A stretch of DNA of 64,000 nt, from positions 2,375,517-2,439,516 of the forward strand of contig JANPYM010000007.1 of assembly GCA_025890175.1 (NCBI GenBank), in the 5' to 3' direction. This document shows, in pieces, positions 23,806-35,389 of the stretch. The stretch comes from Ciborinia camelliae (Eukaryota > Ascomycota > Leotiomycetes > Helotiales > Sclerotiniaceae). The notes under the pieces were generated by a model that was not told the DNA's origin, searched no databases, and saw only the letters and a list, made by a program, of their open reading frames with translations. Numbering within the stretch: position 1 is the stretch's first letter; every line of letters begins with the position of its first letter. The position numbers were made by a program, and so were the translations under genes.

Positions 23806-26800
23806 TTAAAATGCGGGATCGTAACTCCAACCTCCTTGTCTTCTTACACGATCTCTCCCTTCCAAATCTTTACGGACCTCCTCTTCCGTAAGACGATCAG
23901 ATCCACTCCAGTTGGCACTAGATGTCCTGGCTCGGAATTTATGGAATCGATCCTTGCTCTTGTCGAATACTTCTTCCATATTCAGAGCTTGAGGGCGTCC
24001 AAAAATCTTAGATGGATCAATAGATTCCTGAAGTGCCAATTGTTTGCGTATCTCGGGAGAATCTGTCCAACCAAGACCCTGAAACTCTTTCTTTTCTCTC
24101 TCTTCATCTTCATCATCTTCATCTTCACTGTCACTAGGGATTTCGGGAAGAACAATGTTCTCTCCATTTTCATATCGTGGCGACGATTTTGCCGCGGATC
24201 TTGCAGCCTTTGCCGAAGCATGGCTAGCGGTACGTGCAGGTGTTTTGTATGACTGTCCATTCGAGCTTGATGCAAATGGGATGGCTCCTTTGGAGACCTG
24301 AGTCATATCCATCGGGTTGCCAATTTTGTTTTGGTGTTGTGACACAATAGTAGATCTTTGCAAATTCGCAGGCGGTGGTGCATGAGCATATCCACTTGCA
24401 AACAACGACTTTGTGGGCATTTCCTATCTTGAGTTAGCATGCTATAGTTCACTAATGATTGATATACGCTTACCTTTGGACGAATGCTGGATTGACGGAT
24501 CGGGGGAGCAGTCATTTTAGGATGAGACTCCATTAATTCATCCTCCTCATCGAGGTACTCATTAGTCCTTTGTCGTTTGTTACGTGATTCACCATGATTT
24601 GATGGACCATTTCGTTGCATCGTTGGACGAGGAGCTTCTTCGTTATTTTCTTGCAAAGGTCTCTTTGGAGGTGCTTTAGCGGTGTTTATGCGAGTAGCTT
24701 TTGCTTGTCCACCAAGGTCATTTCTTTGGAGCGGAACTGGTGGCAATGACTTATCATGCCATTGATCAAGGTTTTGTTGAGGTCGGATAGCTGGCGGGGG
24801 AGCTCTCTTTTGCTTCGCCCTTTCGATAGCTTTCTTGTTAGCCTCACTAAGACTAATTTCCTTTTGCTGCTCTCGTTGACGCTCTTGGTCACGTTTGATA
24901 TTGAGCTCATTCTGTCGTCTTTGATCTTCCTTGGTAGCGGCTCTTTGGCGTTCAATTTCTAGCTTTGCGTCCCTCCTCTGTTGAGCAGCAAGTTCATCTG
25001 CCTCCTTCTTTCTTGCGGCTGCTTCCAGCGCCTTGTTAGCTTGTGCCTTAAAGCTGTTAGTCGAGGCTTTGCTCTGCAATGAGCTGGAGCTAGCTTTGTT
25101 TCGCAGGTGCCCGGCTTGGGAGGGCTGTAATGATTGTTCCAAGGTTGCTGCAAGTGTTGTGTTGGATGGATGGTACTGCTGCCCACGTGAGGATCCAGTA
25201 TCCACACGTATAACAGTTGCTGGCGCCTTAGCTTTAGGAGCAGTGTCTTTCACTGGTCTCAATGGTCGCTTAGCCTGTGGTCGCCCAATCTGAGACTTTG
25301 GCCTTGGAATAGAAGGTGGTGGCATAGATGTTGATGCATCAGTCATATCAATATCTTTGCTGGAAGATGCCTTAACAGATGAAGCTGTCGCCGCTGCCAT
25401 AGCCTCTGCTTCCAATTGAGCTTTTGTTTTCCGTGGACTACTTCGAGTTGCCTTTGGTACGTCAACTTGGCTTGATTTGGCCAATTTCTCTTGCTCTTTC
25501 CGGGCAGTCACCTCCCTCTGCATGGCTACCACTCGCTCTTGCTCTTGATGATAAACACGCGCATCCTCCTTGACCTTCATGCGTGCCTTCTCTAATTGGT
25601 CGTTCATCTTTTGCGCTTCTTTGGCCTCTTTAGCCTCTCTAGCCTCTCTAGCGGCCTCTTCTTTGCGCCTCTCTTCCTTTTCAGTAGACGCTCGAGTTCT
25701 ACGTGTGGTAGCTTTGGCAGAAGTTTGGAGGCCATTGAGGCCTTGGTCATTGAGATATGTATCCAGTTTCGGATACGAGACTTCCATGTCATTCGCCTCA
25801 CTTTGAAGAACATCTTCGAAGGAAGGTGCGTTATTTTGATAAATTCTTGTCAATGGCGATGATAGAGTTTCGATTTTTGCTTCTGCACTCGCGGCTGCGC
25901 TACTAACAAATAAGGTTTTTCCGGATTTCAGAATTGAAGAAAATTTGTCTTTCGCCACCTTCAAAGGGCTTCCCCGAAGAGTCCTTGGGGGAGATCTTGG
26001 AGGAGTTGTCGAATCCTCATCAATAGTGTTAATGGGAATATTTGGGTTGGAGACCGAGGTAAATTTGTTAGGACTCCGTGCTTCAGCTGCCCTCTTAGGA
26101 GAGGGAATAAATGAAGTTGAGACAGATTTAGTTAGACCTTGTGCATTCGTTTCCCGGACAGGCGATGCTTGCCTTCCATCTTCGCCTCTCTTGGGAATTA
26201 CAAATTCCAATCCACCGACAGTTTCTTTATCATGTATGCCTTGCATCACATCTGCAGTGTGTGTCTTAGCGATTGTTGGGCGAGGACTGAAAATAGACTT
26301 CTCGTTCAACGCTGTTGTTGGGGGTCCAATCCAACTATCCTCGTCTTCGGGGAAAGTGCCTGGAGTAGCGAAAGACTTCTCCTCTGGTTGTGATGACAAT
26401 TCTTCTCCTACGTGCTGTGGTGTTGGAGGCTGAGCTGCTTGGGTAGACTGGCGCGAGGCAATGATACCACCCACGAGCGACTTGGATGCAGGCCTAGTAG
26501 TTGGTTGAGACTGACCAAGCATACTAATCTGGTCTTGAAGACGTTGCGTCGAAGTCTTGTTGTGAATGCGTGCCATTAATGTTTCTGCCTCGGTTTCTTC
26601 CCGTGCAGTCGGGCCGTGCCTTTCATCAACGTCCATTTCGTCCTCATCTTTATTTGCACGATCTTCCATAACATGACCCAGGCTCTTTCCCCCCGTTGGT
26701 CGACCATAATGACTGGTACGTGTCTGGTCGAGATGACTCGTTCGCGATGTACGATGTCCAAGACTTTTCTTAGACAAGTCTCGCGCAGGCAGAGAAGCAA

Positions 26801-28017
26801 AATTCAAACTACTCTTACGGAAGATGGGACGTATAGGACTTGATCCCTCAGAAGCTGATTGAGCATCCGGGGCATCATCCATCTGCTCGTCCTCATCTTG
26901 GGGAGGTATCGAAGAAGACTGCGGCTCCACAGAGGCCTCTTTCATCGGAGATTCTGGCTTCGCAGGAGATTTAGATGGAGATTTCTGCTGGTGACGCTTT
27001 TCCGGTGATTGTTGGACTGGGCTCTGATCCTGAGTTGGCGATTCAAGATTTGGATACTCGACACCTTCCATGACCTGGTCTTGGCCTTCTTCTTTTGGTT
27101 CTTCTTCAATTTGTTGAATTTCTGTCTCTGGTTCTACCTCGATAGAAATCGCTATTGTGGAATCTTCTTGTGCAGATTGAAATGAGTCCTCGATGATTCG
27201 TTTCTCTTCGGGCTCTGTGTTTGTAACGGCATTCTCTTCTTCGACGAGTGCCATCCGGTCCTCGGGCTCGCTTCCTTCATTATCTGCATTTTTTTCATGT
27301 TCTTCATTCTCGACAGTATCTTCTTGGGGTGGGGTTGATGCGGATGCGGCTGGTTCGGAAAGTTGACTGTTAGGCTGAGTCGCCTCCTCAATTTGGCTTC
27401 CGTAATATCCAGAATCGAGCGCGTTAAAGTGTTTGCGCGGGATACTATTCTGAATAGTGCCAGTACTGGATGGAATATGTGAATGGGTAGGTTGCGAGGG
27501 AGTGGATTGCGATTGAGTAGGTTCCTCTCGAGGTTCTACTGGGGCGTCCTCCGCCACTCGAAATTTTGGAGGCGATCGCTCATAATGAGTTTGTCGAAAT
27601 GGACTGGGGGCACCTTGGGGTGTTGCCGAGAATACATCGGATAATGGCTGCTAGTTATTAGCATAAAAATATCTATATAGATTTGATAGACATACTGCGC
27701 GCACTTCGAATGGATTCAACTTTCTAGCCGTTCTGGGCGTCTTCCCACGCAACTTTCCAGGCGTTTTAAATATTTCCGCAACATTCCTGAAGGTAGATAA
27801 TTAGCTTATGTCCTCTTATCGTAGGTTTGTTTGCCTACACTTGATTTTGTGTGAAGATTTCTGCCATATGTTCATTCAACCATTCAATCTCATTCCTCGC
27901 AGCAAATGTAAACTCCTCCGCCTCTGTCTCCGCAAGCTGCAGCGCATTCGATCGTTCCTCTGTAACCCATCCTGCTGACCCTACTTGCAATCGTTTGTTT
28001 GGTCGCATTGCTGCCAT
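23806..28017 (-). CDS. INCENP/Sli15-like inner centromere protein
   Basis: Exons on the minus strand are 27,839-28,017, 27,696-27,786, 24,474-27,650 and 23,806-24,423, giving 1,354 residues. INCENP is the scaffold of the chromosomal passenger complex that binds and activates Aurora kinase (Ipl1/Ark1) at centromeres and the spindle midzone. Residues about 1,267-1,330 are the Aurora-binding IN-box: GWTDSPEIRKQLALQ, then DPSKIFG, then the conserved TSS motif (1,316-1,318) followed by ANW, which the kinase phosphorylates in known members. The N-terminal 60 residues (WLNEHMAEIF) fit the Survivin/Borealin-binding helix of the family. The middle is disordered and acidic, then a highly charged Glu/Arg/Lys helix near residues 700-800 resembles the single alpha-helix of INCENP. 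All introns are 46-52 nt with GTAGGC, GTATGT and GTAAGC donors. Exon 3 has tandem acceptors (TAGCAG), so one glutamine may be optional. Confidence 0.92.
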
Positions 28018-28540
28018 GTTTTCTGCTGTTCGAAACAGCTCGCGTCGTATTATAAAGTACTGGGGAATTTGGCGTGATTGTATACCCGCAGAATCATAAG
28101 ATCATGTCTTTGTAAGTTTTTAGCATTAATTGGAAGTTGGGCGACTGGAATTGTGGTGGTCATGAGAAAATGAAGCTCTAGAATTCATAAATTTGGTGAT
28201 GCTGTCGATTGTTTTGGTTACCCCCACAAGCGCGTCAATGGCTCGTCCCAAATTCTCAGTCACATGACTATTGCGCTTAACTCCGGCATCACAACGGAAG
28301 CAACGGAAACAATACCTAGGTACCTAGCAGGGGGTACTATCGACAGCTTCACAACAATGTGATGATGGTTGGATAGATTATAATCATTCAGTTAAGACAA
28401 TGTGTAATTTATGTCTATGTCTTTGGTTTTTCGTTCTTCTTATTCCTCTCCCCTTATGAATGGAATCAAAATTATTTGGTTGTGTATCTGATGTGGAAAA
28501 ACAACACTTCCAATTTCATGTAACAACCTTGGAAAGCATC
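28018..28540. promoter_or_regulatory. Divergent promoter between INCENP and acyl-CoA dehydrogenase
   Basis: About 520 bp separate the two start codons. It contains CACAAGCGCGTCAATGG, two short repeats AACGGAAGCAACGGAAAC near 28,293, and TACCTAGGTACCTAG near 28,314. An in-frame ATG at 28,460 would extend the dehydrogenase by 27 residues and is discussed there. Confidence 0.4.
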
Positions 28541-30065
28541 ATGATTTGCACAAGAATATCAAGAATTTCCGGATCCTTCAAAATACGATTGTATCATAAT
28601 GCATTCTCAAGAAGAGCCTTCACAGCTTCGGCGGCGATGAAGGCCAATAATCTAATGGAAACAAGTGGTTTCTCAAGCACACAATTGGAAGTTCGGGAAG
28701 CAATTGCCAAAATTTGCTCAAAATACCCCGATGTAAGACTATTCCGGTCAGACAACTGCCGTGAATTCTCACTGAAAGTATCAGGAATACTGGGCAAAAC
28801 ATGATGAATCTGGTGAGTATCCACATGAATTACATGCGGATTTAGCGAAAGGTGGATGGATTGGCATTGCCCTCCCGGAAGAACTTGGAGGATCGGGACT
28901 TGGTATCTCGGAAGCTACGATGATGTTACATACGATATCAGAAAGTGGTGCGGGAATGGCTGGTGCACAAAGTATACATGCAAGTCAGTCTAACCCAACA
29001 TGACATTGAATCTCAATCAACCGAGTCGATTTGCCTCTTTGATCGTGGGTCACAAGTCTTGATCTTCTCGGATTGAATCAGACCATAAAAGCAACAACCT
29101 CAGTGGGTTTGAACGATGAAATGCTGATTGATCCCATACTAGATGTCTACGCAACCCAGCCTGTCGCAAAATTCGCCACTCCCACACAACGCCAAAGAAT
29201 GTTACCCAAGCTAATAGATGGTACATGGCGGGCATGTTTCGGAGTCACTGAACCCAATACTGGTTTAGAAACTCTCAAGCTCAAAACTCGAGCAGTTCGC
29301 TCAGGCAACGCCTATAGGATCTCAGGTCAAAAAATATGGATATCCTCAGCACAAGTTGCGACGAAGATGGTGCTTTTGGCTAGAACCACCCCGATAGAGG
29401 AAGTGGCGAAACCTTCCGAAGGCTTGTCTCTATTTTTTATTGATTTCGATCCAAAACAATCAGGTCTCGAACTCAAGAAAATAAAAAAGATGGGCGGGCG
29501 TGCTATTGATGCAAACGAAGTTTTCTTCGACAATTATATCGTTAGCAGTGACTCACTAATTGGAAAAGAAGGTCAAGGCTTCAAAATTGTTCTTCACGGC
29601 ATGAACGCTGAGCGATGTCTCTTAGCAGGCGAAGCACTAGGCCTCGGATACGCTGCTCTCTATCGAGCCTCCAAGTATGCAAAGGAAAGAATCGTCTTCG
29701 GTCGACCTATAGGTATGAACCAAGGTATCCAACACCCCTTGGCCGATGCATACATGCACCTCGAAGCTGCAAAACTAGCAACTTATCATGCTGCGAGATT
29801 GTATGATAGATCAAGGACTGATGAAACAGTAACCCAGACAGCTGTTGGTGTTGCGTGTAATAGCGCAAAGTATTTAGCAGCTGAAGCAGCATTTACTGCT
29901 TGTGAAAGGAGTGTGTTATGTTTGGGCGGCATGGGATATGCTCAAGAATATCATGTTGAAAGATACTTGAGAGAGTGTTTTGTTCCGAGGATTGCCCCTG
30001 TTTCGAGGGAAATGATTATGAATTATGTGGGAGAGAAGGTTCTTGGCCTGCCTAGAAGTTACTGA
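28541..30065 (+). CDS. Acyl-CoA dehydrogenase family protein, probably mitochondrial
   Basis: Exons 28,541-28,732, 28,785-28,983 and 29,143-30,065 give 437 residues, a normal length for this flavoprotein family, which carries out alpha,beta-dehydrogenation of acyl-CoA and passes electrons to ETF. I chose the ATG at 28,541 because it opens an Arg/Ser-rich, acid-free presequence (RISRISGSFKIRLYHNAFSRR) of mitochondrial type; the ATG at 28,460 adds an acidic stretch. Family signs are GIALPEELGGSGLG in the N-terminal domain, CFGVTEPNTGLET (flavin and substrate loop), GMNAERCLLAGEALGLG at the start of the C-terminal helical domain, ERIVFGRPIG, and CLGGMGYAQEYHVERYLRE near the end. The intron before NVYATQPVAKF is 159 nt with a weak GTCAGT donor; it restores an unbroken family motif. 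The exact substrate (short, medium or branched chain) cannot be told. It is divergent to the INCENP gene. Confidence 0.9.
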
Positions 30066-30885
30066 ACTAAGATATGACGAAACCAGATGATTCAAATAGG
30101 GCTATTTCTTGATGGCTAAACCGAAGATCCTTCTACACAGGCGAGTTTGTCCCTTGATACAGAAGGGTCTTGATATTCATTCTACATAGAGTTGAATTGT
30201 GCTGTGATTTAGATAGTTTTGCCGAGCCATTCTCCCGTTATCAAATCTAGCCATATATCAAGAATTAGGGACTCATTTTATACTCTTTAGATCCTCCTCT
30301 CGCCTCTTCTCTGAAGAATAGCGACAACCACAAGGATTGAATTAAATATCACAAATCAAAATAGAGCTGTGGTTGTTGAAGGATTGGATTGTCATCAAAC
30401 GGTGAACGGTGGGATACATATATCCCTGTAACCTCAATCTTACAATAGGTATGGATTTTGTAGAACTGCTGGAAACAAGCACAGAATTCTTTCCCGTCTA
30501 CCTTTTCCTCTTGTCCGGGATCCTCACCGTTGTCACGCATACATCAACAATATGGAATTATCACAAGAGTTTCGTACGTATATCATATATCGTACACCAT
30601 CTGTGATGTCCGTTCGAGTCAGATCAGGTCAGGGATGAACCTAATAGAAGCCGGCTTGCGGGATTGTCAGCTGTCATCTCAAAAGTATGCTTTGATTTTG
30701 GATTATCGTCTCAAATTTGAGGGTGTTGCAAACTACTACCTATGTAGGTATTATCTGGAATTATCAGATCTTCAGACGATTTCAACTTTTCCTTTAGACA
30801 TTCAGAAGCTCTCTGTAATTTTTTCATCGGTAGGATAGCATTTTCATCGTTTTAACCGGCAAGTACTTCAATAATGCAGTATATC
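30066..30885. other. Intergenic between acyl-CoA dehydrogenase and CE16 esterase
   Basis: 3' flank of the acyl-CoA dehydrogenase and the distal promoter of the esterase. No coding-like frame is seen. The word TACCTATGTAGGTA lies near 30,738. Confidence 0.4.
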
Positions 30886-30917
30886 GCGGGGTACCTGCGC
30901 GGGGTATCTGTGCGGGG
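30886..30917 (+). promoter_or_regulatory. Three evenly spaced CreA-type sites upstream of the esterase
   Basis: GCGGGG occurs at 30,886-30,891, 30,899-30,904 and 30,912-30,917, exactly 13 bp apart, each followed by TA. GCGGGG fits the SYGGRG consensus of the fungal carbon catabolite repressor CreA/Cre1. The cluster ends about 240 bp upstream of the ATG of a secreted polysaccharide-type esterase, a class of gene often under glucose repression. Binding itself is inference. Confidence 0.6.
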
Positions 30918-31158
30918 TACTTCAACCTGACCACCTGCTAAATTGTCGATCTCCAGCTATTCAAAACTTAAAGCAAAGTCCACGGAAAAGATTAAATGAT
31001 ACTCCGAAAGTTTTTACTAATACATTGAGTCTTCCCGGATGAATTGGAAGTGGGGAGATGGGTTCGATATAAAGGTTGATGAAGTTCTCGTCAAGTCTTT
31101 GCTTTTCTTTGCATTGTTTACTCTGTTGCCTCACTTGGAATTAAGGACGAGAGATAAG

Positions 31159-32396
31159 ATGAAGGTTTTTATGTATTCGTTATCTTTCTTTGCTGGGTGT
31201 GGGCTGGCAATTGCTATGCCGAGTAGCTCATCGGGGGGTTACGATTTACCTGCGCCGAAGAATGGCTGGATTCCGCATTTCGAAAACTTGGTAGCTTTTG
31301 GAGATAGGTAAGATGATGGCGATTTGTTCTGCGAATCTTCCCAAAATTCTAGGGGTATCAGTTTGGAAGTAGGTGCTGATATAAATTCAACAATAGCTTT
31401 ACAGATGAAACTCGATTGAACTATTTCCAAAACCACAACGGCTCTGCACCACCTCCTGGGACCCTCCTGCCCTCGAGCAATGCGACAGCTGGTGGAGGCA
31501 TCACATGGGATCGATGGGTGTCCAACTATAGTGGGGCTAAGCTTTATGACTATGCTGTCAACGGAGCAGTCTGCTCTAACAAGATCATCTATCGATACTA
31601 CAACGGTATCTTTGGACCTTTCCCTGATGTTGTCTACGAAGTTGACGCTTTCGTCGCGGATGTCAAGTATATCAACTCATCCACGAATACCAACACTCTT
31701 TACACGAACCGTAAATCTGATAATACGGTATACTCAATGTGGATTGGTGGCAACGATCTGGGCCAGGGTGCCTTTTTGACAGACTCTTCCTTAAACGGGA
31801 CAACGATTCCAAACTACGTGGATTGCATTTTTGATAGATTTGACGAAATCTATCAAACCGGTGCTAGGTACTTTGTGTTAATGAATAACGCACCGTTACA
31901 ATTAACGCCGCTGTATGGTATGCCAGGTCAGGGGGGTTTGAATGCTAGTCATTACTGGACCAACAAAGTGAGAGCCTCAATCATCTCGTATGGCATCTCA
32001 ACTTACACATGAATTTAGCCTAGCAACATAGCGGAAATCAGTGGGAAAGTAAAAGAATATACCCAACTGGCCAATAATATATTCGACTACCGAGTACCGT
32101 TTGAAATTCTGATCACGAAGCGATACCCAGGAGCATCGATCGCCATTTTCGATACCAATTCTTTGCTTACCGACATTTATAACGATCCGACGCAGTACTT
32201 ACCCGCACCAGCAATAGTCGAGGTACCATATATTCTCTGTGCTCTCTCTGGATCACCTTGTCCCAATCAGCCAGGGAACCTGGATGGCTATATGTGGTAC
32301 GATGAACTGCATCCTTCTGAAGGGACAGATAAGATTATCGCGCATGAATTCTTGAACGTCGTGAACGGCACTTCAAAATATGCTACATATTGGTAG
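31159..32396 (+). CDS. Secreted SGNH/GDSL esterase, carbohydrate esterase family 16-like
   Basis: Exons 31,159-31,307, 31,397-31,967 and 32,019-32,396 give 365 residues. Residues 1-20 are a signal peptide (VFMYSLSFFAGCGLAIA, cut probably after A19 or M20). Block I is AFGDSFTDE with the nucleophile S50, restored exactly by the first splice (GAT AG/C). Block III is WIGGNDLG. Block V is YDELHPSEG with the catalytic Asp/His pair. These are the SGNH-hydrolase marks. Length, GGITWDRWVSN and the overall layout match fungal CE16 acetylesterases, which remove acetyl groups from hemicellulose oligosaccharides outside the cell. Several N-glycosylation sequons (NGS, NAT, NYS, NSS) agree with secretion. 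Donors are GTAAGA and GTGAGA. A triple CreA-type site lies upstream. Confidence 0.9.
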
Positions 32397-33521
32397 CTTG
32401 TTGAGAGATTGGTCATAGGTAGTTGCCGTTAAATTTAATGACGAAACAGAAGAAAGTAATGATTCTCGGGAAGTGAAGTTGCTTGTCTGCTTGTTTGTGT
32501 TACCGTACTAATACTTTCGAGTGCGACCTCAATCCCAACCGGGAAGGACTTGCATATTCCCCTTCCGAGGAAAGCGTCGCCAAATGCAAGAGAGATGCTT
32601 CAATTTCATCTCAGCTTTTTAATAAATATCATCCCGCCATAAGCCATGCATATATCAGAGCCCACCAAGGCTCATAGCTTCACTGCTTCACTGGGCACAT
32701 GAGTCAATGATTGTAAATGCTTAGATAGCTAGAGGATCTTGCCAGAGTATCTGATATTACCGCCAGGTAGATTTATGTGCTAGAAGACTTCCATAATTTT
32801 GAATTCACTAGAAACATCTCTATCAACAGTCAACGGATGAAGTGACAACGATATCATGAATAACAGGCCCGAGTATTCAATGTTTCATTTTTCATTTTCG
32901 TCAATTCGCCCGCCCATTAGAGAGCTCCTGAAGCATTCAAATCGAATCCTTCTAATTCTTCCGTCCCACCAAATCCTTCATATTCATATCATATCGCTTT
33001 GAGTGTACAAGCTAGTGAGCCCCATACCATGTCGTTGCATGAATGGTTTCCAAATATATTCCTTGTCTGGATTGTTCTCTTCCACTCAATGTTATAGCTT
33101 CGGTTAAGATCCTTGCCAGATTTTGAGCTCGGTTCTTGTTTACGATGCATCCGAAGGCAAACGCGCATGAATTTCTCACACCCCCATAAACAACCAACCC
33201 ACATCGTAATACTTGAGAGGGAAAAAAGAGGACAGAAAAAGCTGAAGAGAACCGTCATCTACCGGTCTACCACCCCGACCTATCAATCCCACAGCCCGCA
33301 GCCCACACCATTCATATTACCCCAGGTCCCAAGAAAATACTTCCCGAAACGAGACCACCTAACGGGAATCAAAGACCCTTGGCATTGCCTTACGCACATT
33401 CCCGAGCGAACGAAAGTTGATATTTAGCATTTCCCAGCTAAGTCATTGCCGTGCGGCGTATGTGCGACTTGAGATCATGATAGGTAGCCTATCATAGGCC
33501 CTTTATTGACTCCCAAGAGCC
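32397..33521. promoter_or_regulatory. Intergenic and probable long leader of the SS18-like gene
   Basis: About 1.1 kb between the esterase stop and the SS18-like start. No gene is seen. A 104-codon frame at 33,113-33,427 has no ATG-linked features and is His/Pro-rich by composition. A small inverted repeat (GATAGGTAGCCTATC) lies at 33,479-33,493, just before the start codon. Confidence 0.35.
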
Positions 33522-35389
33522 ATGTATGCACCAAATTTCTCTTTTGGACAGGGGAATAATACGCAATCTTTCAACCCTAATGGCGGTCATCCACAGGCTC
33601 CTCAAAATGTCCATCAACCGGGTCAACAACAGCCTCAGCACATGATGTATAATAATCAACAGTACGGAGCCGGAGGCCATCAATCTCCTTACGGCGCATC
33701 TGGCCCCGGCATGGCTGGTAATGCCGGTGGAATGGGAATGATGCAGAATAGCGGTTTGGCGCATATGCCTGGTGGAAATGGTTAGTTGCACTCCCTAACG
33801 ATCCCCATGCAGTCTTCTATAATATTATATTGCTGCTGCATATTTTGTGCACACTTCATTGTTCGGATGGAAGACTAGACAATGCCTGTGCGGCAGATAT
33901 GATGGGCATGCGAAGTATTGAATATACATATAGTTATTCAAGTTGGGCAGAAAGGCACATAGACGGCAACTTATGACTGCTCACAATAGCAAGCAAGCAA
34001 GTCAAAATGACTGACCAGTTACATCAAACAGTTCCTTCGTATCAAACACCCTATACAAGCTCTCCATATGGCAACAACATCGCTACACCCTCATCCGTAT
34101 CACACCCTCCAAACTTCATGCCGACCTCTTCAAATGCGCCCCCACAATATGGGATGAACCCTTCCACAATGATACCACAACAACAGCAGCATCAGATACA
34201 GCGTATGCAGCCACCGCCATCTTCTACACCGACGCCGACGTCGGCGACTTCCCGTGTCTCTCCCTATGGAAATTTCCCGCAGAGCACACCACCAAGTGCA
34301 TCTGCCACACAATTCACTGTACCACTAAATCCCAACCAACAACCACATCAAACCCCGAATAATAATCAACAAGGAGGAATGAGTCTGACTCCACAGACAC
34401 CAAACTTTCCACCAGGGTCGCGGAATTCAGAGAATACGGGAACTGCCATGACCACGCCATTAAGTCCTGGCTCTGAGCTCCGAGAGAAAGAGAGGGTTAC
34501 CGTACTGCTAGACATCAATCGAGAGATGTTAATAGAAGTCATGCGAATTATGGCTCTTCAGACTGAAATAAAGAGTAACAAGACGGAAGATCCTGTGGAG
34601 AAAACAAAACTTGAAGCAGAGCATAAAGTTCTGGCGAGCGAATACATTCAGTCTGTTCCCTATACATTTTGAGAATAGAGCATTTACTGATAAGCATTAA
34701 GATGTATGCGACGACTACAATCCAATCTTGCCTACCTTGCCGCGATCGCCGACCGTGCTCACAAACCGGCGGCTCAGGTCCCTTCACATCCCGCAGTCAT
34801 GTTTGCACCACCCCTCATACCTAAACCCCCGCATATAGACCCTACAGCTACGATCACGAACGGCGATGACTCCGCGTCAAAATCCGAAGAAAAACATGAA
34901 GATCGCGGTGAGATCTTGAAAGAGTTATACAAACGGTTACAAGCCCTATACCCAGGCATTGATCCAAAGAAAGACACACCTGCTCAATCAGTGAATGCAG
35001 GAGCTAGGGCACAAGCGCAACAACATGCGCAACAAATGCAGGCACAAGGACAGAAACAAGGCGATATGGGTCAGGGTTTACAGGGTATGGTAGGAGGACA
35101 AAATGGAATGGTCCAAAGTCAAGGGCAGGGACAGGGACAGGGACAAGGACAAATGGTTCAAGGCGGCATGGTTGGTATGGCGGGTATGGGTCAAATGCAA
35201 CAACATCAGCAGCAAGGTCAGCAAAATATGGGAATGGCAGGTCTCAATCAAAGTCAATTACAGCAACAGCAACAGCAACAACATCAGCAAAAGATGCAAA
35301 ACGAAATGATGCGACAAAGGATGATGCAGGAGGCACAGAAGAACCAACAGCAGCAGATGATGAATATGGGACAAATGCCGGGAAGGTAA
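33522..35389 (+). CDS. SS18/SSXT-domain, glutamine-rich protein (SWI/SNF-type coactivator candidate)
   Basis: Exons 33,522-33,780, 33,990-34,650 and 34,702-35,389 give 535 residues. Residues about 252-325 match the SS18 N-terminal homology (SSXT) domain: LLDINREMLIEVMRI, then a linker, then MRRLQSNLAYLAAIADR. In animals and plants this domain occurs in coactivators (SS18, GIF proteins) that bind SWI/SNF-type remodelling complexes. The rest is low-complexity Gln/Gly/Met/Pro-rich sequence, with GQGQGQGQGQ and poly-Gln near the end. The splice at 34,650/34,702 (donor GTCTGT) joins the two halves of the domain. The first intron could instead end at 34,031 (exon from 34,032), which has CTGAC at a good branch distance; this would remove 14 residues without changing frame. 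Nuclear role and partner are inference. Confidence 0.8.

Noticed and set aside
28460..28540. Upstream ATG extending the acyl-CoA dehydrogenase
   Set aside because: It adds an acidic, His-rich stretch before an Arg-rich presequence; the ATG at 28,541 gives a normal mitochondrial N-terminus. Not excluded without transcript data.
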